Assembly: GCA_031370825.1 (NCBI GenBank)
Contig: JANMRB010000108.1
Coordinates: forward strand, 5,695-69,694
Length of the DNA: 64,000 nucleotides
DNA from: JAENVT01 sp031370825
Lineage (GTDB): Bacteria > Actinomycetota > Acidimicrobiia > Acidimicrobiales > Ilumatobacteraceae
Reading direction: 5' to 3'
Part shown: in pieces, positions 58,985 to 64,000 of the stretch
How positions within the stretch are numbered: position 1 is the stretch's first letter
How the letters are laid out: each line of letters opens with the position of its first letter
Program-made: the position numbers and the translations under genes
Notes under the pieces: model-generated
Told to the model about the DNA's origin: nothing
Seen by the model: the letters and a program-made list of their open reading frames with translations, nothing else
The model's database searches: none

Positions 58985-59815
58985 GTGGGCGAAGCTGCCA
59001 TCGATGATCGGATCGATACCAAGATCGCAGCGCTGCGAGCCGAGCTGCGCCGGCTGGGCCGGGTGGTGGTTGCGTTCAGCGGCGGCGCAGACAGCGCGTT
59101 CCTCGCGGCGGTTGCTCAGCAGGAGTTGGCCGGCGACGCCCACGCAGTCACCGCGGTCTCGCCATCGCTGGCAGGAGACGAAGAAGCGGATTGCCGAGCG
59201 CTGGCGCACGAGTGGGGTCTGCGCTGGACACCTGTCGTCACTCACGAGATGGAGCGCGCCGCGTACCGGATCAACGACACCGACCGCTGCTACCACTGCA
59301 AAGCCGAGTTGATGGATGTCGTCGGCCCGATCGCTGTTACCAGCCGGGCCACAGTCGTGCTGGGCGTCAATCTCGATGATCTCGGCGACCATCGGCCCGG
59401 TCAACTCGCCGCGGATCAGCGCGGCGCCGCGTTTCCGCTCGTCGCCGCCGGGTTCACGAAGGCTGATGTGCGCGAGGCGTCGCGTCGCCTCGGCCTGCGT
59501 ACATGGGACAAGCCGGCCGCCGCGTGCCTGGCCAGCCGGGTCCCATACGGAACGGAGGTCACTGTGGCGCTGCTCAGCCAGGTGGATCGTGCAGAGGCAG
59601 CACTGAAGCGTCTCGGTTTCGACGAGCTGCGCGTTCGGCACTACGGAGACACGGCTCGCATCGAGGTCCCCCTCGAACGGCTCACCGACGTGGTGACCCG
59701 GCGCGCCGAGGTCGTCGCGGCAACGAAAGCCGCCGGCTACACCTACGTGACCCTCGATCTCGAGGGCTTTCGATCCGGCAACCTCAACGACGCGCATCTA
59801 GGGTCGAGCACATGA
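58985..59815 (+). CDS. larE: LarE-like ATP-dependent sacrificial sulfur transferase
   Basis: This 276-aa PP-loop protein has the N-type motif SGGADS (residues 32-37), RCYHCKAELMDVV, and the Ala-Ala-Cys-Leu-Ala-Ser segment in DKPAAACLASRVPYGT, whose Cys corresponds to the sulfur-donating Cys of LarE in the nickel-pincer cofactor pathway. It activates pyridinium-dicarboxylate carboxylates and gives up its cysteine sulfur. LarA, LarB and LarC are not in the window. GTG 58985 is chosen from the -10 box. The next gene overlaps by 4 nt. Confidence 0.85.
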   Translation: MGEAAIDDRIDTKIAALRAELRRLGRVVVAFSGGADSAFLAAVAQQELAGDAHAVTAVSPSLAGDEEADCRALAHEWGLRWTPVVTHEMERAAYRINDTDRCYHCKAELMDVVGPIAVTSRATVVLGVNLDDLGDHRPGQLAADQRGAAFPLVAAGFTKADVREASRRLGLRTWDKPAAACLASRVPYGTEVTVALLSQVDRAEAALKRLGFDELRVRHYGDTARIEVPLERLTDVVTRRAEVVAATKAAGYTYVTLDLEGFRSGNLNDAHLGSST

Positions 59816-60867
59816 AGCTGTCGATGACGATCAACTACGGCGGAGGCTTCAAAGAAGCCGCACAGCGTGTCGTGGAGCTCGAGAAGGCGGGCCTCGATCA
59901 GGTCTGGGTGGCCGAGGCGTACAGCTTCGACGCAATCAGCCAGATCGGATATCTCGCCGCCAAGACCGAACGGGTCGAGATCGGCACCGGGATCGTCAAC
60001 GTCTACTCGCGCACCGCCGCTCTGATGGCGATGACCGCCGCGGGCTGCGACTACGTCAGCGACGGGCGCTTCGTGCTCGGCCTCGGAGCCAGCGGACCGC
60101 AGGTCATCGAAGGATTTCACGGTGTCAGGTACGACAAGCCGATGCAACGGATCAAGGAGTACATCGAGGCGTGCCGCATGATCTGGAAGCGCGAAGAGAA
60201 GTTCGATTTCCAGGGTCAGACCTTTCAAGCTCCGCTGCCGCCTGGTGAAGGCACGGGCCTTGGCAAACCGCTGAAGCTCATCAACCATCCCGTGCGCTCC
60301 GACATCCCGATCTGGTGGGCAAGCCTGAAGGGTCTCAGCGTCACGGCTACGGCCGAGATCGCCGACGGCTGGCTTCCCATCATGTTCATCCCGGAGAAGC
60401 ATCACCACGTGTGGGGCGATCAGCTGAAGGCTGGGCTGGCCAAACGCGATCCGTCGCGGGGTCGACTCGACATCGCCGCCGGCGGAATGTTGGCGATCGG
60501 TGAGGATCTCGTCGGTGACAAGCAGCAGGCAATCCTCGATCTCGCCAGACCTAATACGGCCCTCTACGTCGGCGGCATGGGGGCGCGAGGCAAGAACTTC
60601 TACAACGACATCTGCCGCGACTACGGGTACGAGCAAGAGGCCGTCGACATCCAGAACCTGTATCTCGACGGCAAGAAGGAAGAGGCTGCGGCACGTGTCC
60701 CAGGTGAGTGGTTGGAGTTGTCGCACCTGGTCGGCCCGGCGAGCTACATCAAGGACCGGGTGGGCGCCTACAAAGAGGCGGGCGTCACCGTGCTCACGGT
60801 CAACCCGGTCGGCCCCGACGCAGTGCAGCAGATCGAGACATTGAGGGCGATAGTCGACGACGCCTGA
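59812..60867 (+). CDS. LLM-class F420/flavin-dependent oxidoreductase
   Basis: This 351-aa enzyme starts at ATG 59812, overlapping the larE stop (ATGA), so it is translationally coupled to larE. It reads MKLSMTINYGGGFKEAAQRVVELEKAGLDQVWVAEAYSFDA; VEIGTGIVNVYSRTAALMAMTAAGCDYVSDGRFVLGLGASGPQVIEG is the cofactor segment. The sequence closely resembles actinobacterial F420-dependent hydride-transfer enzymes of MSMEG-type. Coupling with larE is unusual and may mean a shared physiological setting. Confidence 0.9.
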   Translation: MKLSMTINYGGGFKEAAQRVVELEKAGLDQVWVAEAYSFDAISQIGYLAAKTERVEIGTGIVNVYSRTAALMAMTAAGCDYVSDGRFVLGLGASGPQVIEGFHGVRYDKPMQRIKEYIEACRMIWKREEKFDFQGQTFQAPLPPGEGTGLGKPLKLINHPVRSDIPIWWASLKGLSVTATAEIADGWLPIMFIPEKHHHVWGDQLKAGLAKRDPSRGRLDIAAGGMLAIGEDLVGDKQQAILDLARPNTALYVGGMGARGKNFYNDICRDYGYEQEAVDIQNLYLDGKKEEAAARVPGEWLELSHLVGPASYIKDRVGAYKEAGVTVLTVNPVGPDAVQQIETLRAIVDDA

Positions 60868-60874
60868 ATTCCGA

Positions 60875-60880
60875 TACCGT
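60875..60880 (+). promoter_or_regulatory. -10 box TACCGT, leaderless
   Basis: TACCGT ends 6 nt before the ATG at 60887. Confidence 0.45.
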
Positions 60881-60886
60881 CGCTGC

Positions 60887-62065
60887 ATGACGCAAATCAA
60901 CGCAGCGGGCTTCGTTGCGCCCGGGTGGGAGCCGGTCAAGGCTGCCTTCGAGAAGAACTTCGAGCTCGCAGAAGAGGTCGGCGCCTCGGCCGCGGTGTAC
61001 CACCGTGGTAGCAAGGTGGTCGACATCAGCGGCGGCTCGTTCGACGTAACCGGCGACCGGCCGTACGACGATTCCACGTTGCAGCTGATGTTCAGCACCA
61101 CCAAGGGCATCGTCGCCATCGCCGTCGCGATGTGCGTGCAGCGCGCGCTGATCGACTACGACGAGAAGGTGGCGACGTACTGGCCGGAGTTTGCCGCGCA
61201 CGGCAAGGGCGGTGCCACCGTTGCTCAACTGATGAGCCACCAGTGTGGATTGATTGCACCTGACGGTCCGGTCACGCTGGCCGACGCACTCGACTGGAAG
61301 ACGATCACGACGATGCTGGCCGACACGGCACCCGACTGGCCGATCGGCTCGGGTCACGGCTACCACGCGCTGACCTTCGGATGGCTGGCCGGCGAGTTGA
61401 TCCGTCGTACCGATGGACGCTCACCGGGGCAGTTCGTCGCCGACGAAATTGCCGGCCCGCTCGGCGTGGAACTGTGGATCGGGCTTCCCGAGGAGATGGG
61501 ACCCCGCGTATCACCGATCATCGGCCGGCCGCTGAACGAGGACAATCCCGATCCGATGATCAAGGCGATGCTGGAGATGTTCCTCGGGCCCGAAACGCGC
61601 GGCGGTCGTGCCCTCTTCCTCAACGGGGCCTTCCTGGTGGATGACGCGTTCAACCGTCGTGACGTGCACGCTGCCGAGATCCCTGCGGCCAACGGGATTG
61701 GCACTGCCGAAGCGTTGGCCAAGATCTATGCCGCGACGATGGCGCCGATCGACGGTGTGCGGTTGCTGAACGACGACACTCGCGTGCGTGCCAGCGCAAC
61801 CGTCACGCCGTCGGGCGAGCCCGACCTCTGCCTGGTCATGCCGACCACCTTCGGTATGGGTTTCATGACGCACGGCATGTTCACGCCGTACTCCGGTCCT
61901 GGCAGCTTCGGCCACTCCGGCGCGGGCGGGTCGAATGCGTTCGCCCAACCCGAGCGCCAACTGGCCGTCGGCTACGTGATGAACAAGATGGCTGCCAACC
62001 TGGCGGCAGATGCACGCGCCCAGCGAATCACCAACGCGGCGGCCCAAGTGGCCGACACGCTGTAG
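60887..62065 (+). CDS. Beta-lactamase-fold serine hydrolase (EstB-like esterase)
   Basis: This 392-aa class-C-like hydrolase has the Ser70-x-x-Lys73 motif (STTK), a Tyr in GSGHGYHALT and the third motif GHSGAGG. There is no signal peptide, which argues for an esterase or acyl hydrolase in the cytoplasm instead of an antibiotic-resistance enzyme. Family length is about 390. Substrate unknown. Confidence 0.9.
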   Translation: MTQINAAGFVAPGWEPVKAAFEKNFELAEEVGASAAVYHRGSKVVDISGGSFDVTGDRPYDDSTLQLMFSTTKGIVAIAVAMCVQRALIDYDEKVATYWPEFAAHGKGGATVAQLMSHQCGLIAPDGPVTLADALDWKTITTMLADTAPDWPIGSGHGYHALTFGWLAGELIRRTDGRSPGQFVADEIAGPLGVELWIGLPEEMGPRVSPIIGRPLNEDNPDPMIKAMLEMFLGPETRGGRALFLNGAFLVDDAFNRRDVHAAEIPAANGIGTAEALAKIYAATMAPIDGVRLLNDDTRVRASATVTPSGEPDLCLVMPTTFGMGFMTHGMFTPYSGPGSFGHSGAGGSNAFAQPERQLAVGYVMNKMAANLAADARAQRITNAAAQVADTL

Positions 62066-62068
62066 CTG

Positions 62069-63037
62069 TTACAGCGGGCCGCGAAGCCACCACAGCCCGA
62101 GGGCCCAGGCGATCATCAGCAAGACCACGGCTGCCAGCACGTACCGCCAGGTGAGCTCGCGGATGGTGGGCACGGTCTCGCCGATGGTCTGTTGGAGATT
62201 GGCGCGGATGTCTTCGTACGCCTTGGCCAGCTCAGCGGCGGACGGCGCGACATAGGCCTTGCCGCCGGTGACGTCGGCCGCGTTCTGCAACTCGTCAAGC
62301 TTCACCGGGACGGGATCGATCTCGCCCGTTTGCGGGTTGGTGATCGCACCGTCCGCTGTGCCGAACGCGATCGTGTAGACGGGCACCTTGGCGTCCTTTG
62401 CGATCTGAGCCCCGTCGGCAGTTGGTCGCCCACGAGTGGTCTCTCCGTCGGAGAGGACCACGAGCGTTCCGGGCGACTTGTCGGTCGGTTCGCCGCGTTG
62501 CAACAGACGCACGCCGGCGACGATCGCGTCGCCGATCGCGGTGCCTTCGCCGAGTTGCAGAGCCTCGATCGCTGCTGTCAGCCGCCCCCGATCCGTCGTC
62601 GGCTCGACATCGGTGCCAATCGTTCCACTGAAGGAGATGAGGCCGACGTCGACGTCCGCGTCGACCGCGTCGACGAAGTTCACGCCCGCTTTCTTCGCCG
62701 CCTCCAAGCGGTTGGGCGCTACGTCATCGGCCTGCATCGACAGCGATACGTCGAACAGCAACATGATCTTGCCGGCCGCCTGCGGGCGGGTCGTCGAGCG
62801 CTGGACCGGCTGAGCCGCGCCGAGAACTCCGATGCTCAGCGCTGCCAACTGGACCCCTGCCACGGCATGGCGCCGCCAGCCTGGTCGCCTCGGAGCGATC
62901 TGGTCGAGCATCTCGATCTGTGTGAACCGCACGGTGTTGACGGCTCGTCGTCGTTGAGCGAGGACGTACGCGACCACGAGGCCGGCGACGAGGACCAGAA
63001 GCCACAGCCGGCCGGGCGCCAGGAAATCCCAGCTCAT
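62069..63037 (-). CDS. VWA-domain membrane protein (BatA-like)
   Basis: This 322-aa protein has two N-terminal helices (about 7-27 and 55-77), a von Willebrand A domain (about 90-270; MIDAS residues in DVSLSMQADD and SDGETTRGR), and a C-terminal helix (about 298-320). BatA/aerotolerance proteins work with MoxR ATPases. ATG 63037 overlaps the DUF58 stop (ATGA). Its 3' end is 3 nt from the convergent esterase stop. Confidence 0.9.
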   Translation of the reverse strand: MSWDFLAPGRLWLLVLVAGLVVAYVLAQRRRAVNTVRFTQIEMLDQIAPRRPGWRRHAVAGVQLAALSIGVLGAAQPVQRSTTRPQAAGKIMLLFDVSLSMQADDVAPNRLEAAKKAGVNFVDAVDADVDVGLISFSGTIGTDVEPTTDRGRLTAAIEALQLGEGTAIGDAIVAGVRLLQRGEPTDKSPGTLVVLSDGETTRGRPTADGAQIAKDAKVPVYTIAFGTADGAITNPQTGEIDPVPVKLDELQNAADVTGGKAYVAPSAAELAKAYEDIRANLQQTIGETVPTIRELTWRYVLAAVVLLMIAWALGLWWLRGPL

Positions 63038-63966
63038 CGGTGGACCATTGCGGGTCGCAGCCGACGACGGCGAACATGGGCGGCGATCTGGGCAAGCCAG
63101 TCGCCGTCGGTCGAGAGCTCCAACCAATCGCTGCCGGATGCTCGCACCGTCTGCTCTCGCTGGACACGCACTTGGGCGGCGCGATCGGAGAAGCGGCGCT
63201 GCACCTCGCCCGTGACCATCACTTCGCGCGTCGACCCCGTCGACGGGTCGGAGAACGTGACGAAGCCGATCGGTGGCACGTCGAACTCTCGTGGATCGGC
63301 AATGCCGATGGCCAACAGGTCATGACGCATCGCCAGCGCAGACAGCGGCCCGGACCAATCGGCGCCTGTGAAGTCGGAGATGACACAGATGAAGCCACGA
63401 CGCTTGCTCAACGCACCGACACGGTGGAGAGCCTCGGGCAGATCGCCGCGGCCGAGCCCCTCGGTGTCGGGCGAATCGGCGACAGCGCGAAGGATCGCGC
63501 GGACGTTGTCGCGGCCGAGTCGGGGTGGTGTGACGCGCAGATGTGGCCCGGCAACGAGCACGGAACCGAGTCGGTTCTGGTTTCGGGCGGTGAGGAAACC
63601 GACGGTCGCAGCGGCGGCCAGAGCGATCTGGGCCTTTGTGCTTCGGCGCGTACCGAAGTGCATCGCCGCAGAGATGTCGACGACCAGCCACGCCTCGAGA
63701 TCGCGATCGGCGATCTGGTCGCGCACGTGCAACTCGCGCGTTCGGGCCGTGACGTTCCAATCGATGCGGCGCACGTCGTCGCCGGGCTGGTACAAACGCG
63801 ACTCGCCTGGCTCGCTGCCATGGCCTGGCGTGATCCCCTGGTGCTGGCCGTGCAACTGACCGTCCAGCCGCCTGTTGATGGTGAACTCGAGGGATCGCAG
63901 CAACTCGGCGATCGACGCCGGTGTCGGACCGCTCGGCCATTCGATCGTGGAGCTCCCTGTGGCCAC
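63034..63966 (-). CDS. DUF58-domain protein
   Basis: This 310-aa protein has the DUF58 signature ESRLYQPGDDVRRIDWNVTARTRELHVRD near residue 60 and a VWA-like core with LVVDISAAMHFGTR. It pairs with the VWA protein downstream by a 4-nt overlap; in other bacteria a MoxR ATPase gene stands upstream. GTG 63966 has GGAG 5 nt upstream, supporting the start. Confidence 0.9.
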   Translation of the reverse strand: MATGSSTIEWPSGPTPASIAELLRSLEFTINRRLDGQLHGQHQGITPGHGSEPGESRLYQPGDDVRRIDWNVTARTRELHVRDQIADRDLEAWLVVDISAAMHFGTRRSTKAQIALAAAATVGFLTARNQNRLGSVLVAGPHLRVTPPRLGRDNVRAILRAVADSPDTEGLGRGDLPEALHRVGALSKRRGFICVISDFTGADWSGPLSALAMRHDLLAIGIADPREFDVPPIGFVTFSDPSTGSTREVMVTGEVQRRFSDRAAQVRVQREQTVRASGSDWLELSTDGDWLAQIAAHVRRRRLRPAMVHR

Positions 63967-63967
63967 C

Positions 63968-64000
63968 TCAGCTCCGCGGAATGGTGTCGTTCGGCTTCGG
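63968..64000 (-). CDS. 3' end of an upstream gene, probably of the MoxR type
   Basis: Only ten codons are visible before a TGA at 63970-63968 (PKPNDTIPRS). The stop is 1 nt from the DUF58 start, as in an operon. MoxR-DUF58-VWA is the usual order, but the fragment is too short to identify. Confidence 0.25.
   Translation of the reverse strand, partial: PKPNDTIPRS

Noticed and set aside
60887..62065. A beta-lactam resistance gene
   Set aside because: The fold matches, but there is no signal peptide and the sequence is of the esterase-like EstB type.
1..64000. tRNA, rRNA, tmRNA, prophage and plasmid-origin genes
   Set aside because: None of the characteristic sequences or genes was seen when reading both strands.

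Overview
The window is high-GC DNA from an actinobacterium. The markers are F420/flavin-type LLM oxidoreductases (three), a mycothiol S-conjugate amidase, a mycothiol-dependent maleylpyruvate-isomerase-fold protein, a WS/DGAT wax-ester/triacylglycerol synthase, and a Ku plus LigD-polymerase repair pair. Gene style (many GTG starts, 4-nt ATGA/GTGA overlaps, many apparently leaderless genes with a TANNNT box 6-8 nt before the start codon) fits Actinomycetota. Acidimicrobiia (Ilumatobacter-like) is my best guess, but it is an inference. Nearly all of the DNA is coding. I see no tRNA, rRNA, CRISPR array, phage or transposase gene.

Layout. 0-10 kb: a partial TIGR01777-type epimerase, a membrane-anchored repeat protein, a TlpA-like thiol-redox lipoprotein whose first active-site Cys codon is an in-frame TGA followed by a SECIS-like hairpin (candidate selenoprotein), then a lipoate block: dihydrolipoyl dehydrogenase, 2-oxo acid dehydrogenase E2 and a single-chain LipB-LipA fusion that would make and attach the lipoyl group. 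10.1-10.35 kb holds a highly structured leader RNA with terminator/antiterminator geometry ahead of a lipoprotein gene. 10.4-20.5 kb: Ku/LigD-pol, an amidase-MFS pair, a NarL-type two-component system and an LLM oxidoreductase. 20.5-29.6 kb: channel-like protein, rhomboid protease, acyl-CoA dehydrogenase, PEBP lipoprotein, Mca, SCP2, ChbG-like deacetylase, nuclease, NudC. 29.6-36.5 kb: a MITE-like inverted-repeat element, S9 peptidase, and a glutamine-synthetase-like/PuuD-like amine-catabolism operon.

38.3-45.8 kb is an accessory-looking cluster: HPr-kinase-like protein, two glycosyltransferases, NTP_transf_5 nucleotidyltransferase, B12-binding radical SAM enzyme and an ABC exporter. This set resembles peptide- or glycan-modifying clusters, but no precursor was found. 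45.8-49.9 kb is a copper locus (CopC-CopD fusion, membrane partner, YcnI/DUF1775 protein, ECF sigma factor) in which three consecutive genes carry five frameshifts within about 1.2 kb, probably sequence error. 49.9-64 kb: HD-GYP membrane protein with a Val/Pro repeat tail, PAP2 phosphatase, RecB-like nuclease, LapA protein, LLM enzymes, acyl-CoA dehydrogenase, a three-gene ABC-2 transporter, LarE, a beta-lactamase-fold esterase and a DUF58-VWA pair running off the right edge.

The most unusual items are the candidate selenoprotein, the structured leader at 10.15-10.34 kb, the LipB-LipA fusion, the 38-46 kb cluster and two families of small intergenic inverted-repeat elements.
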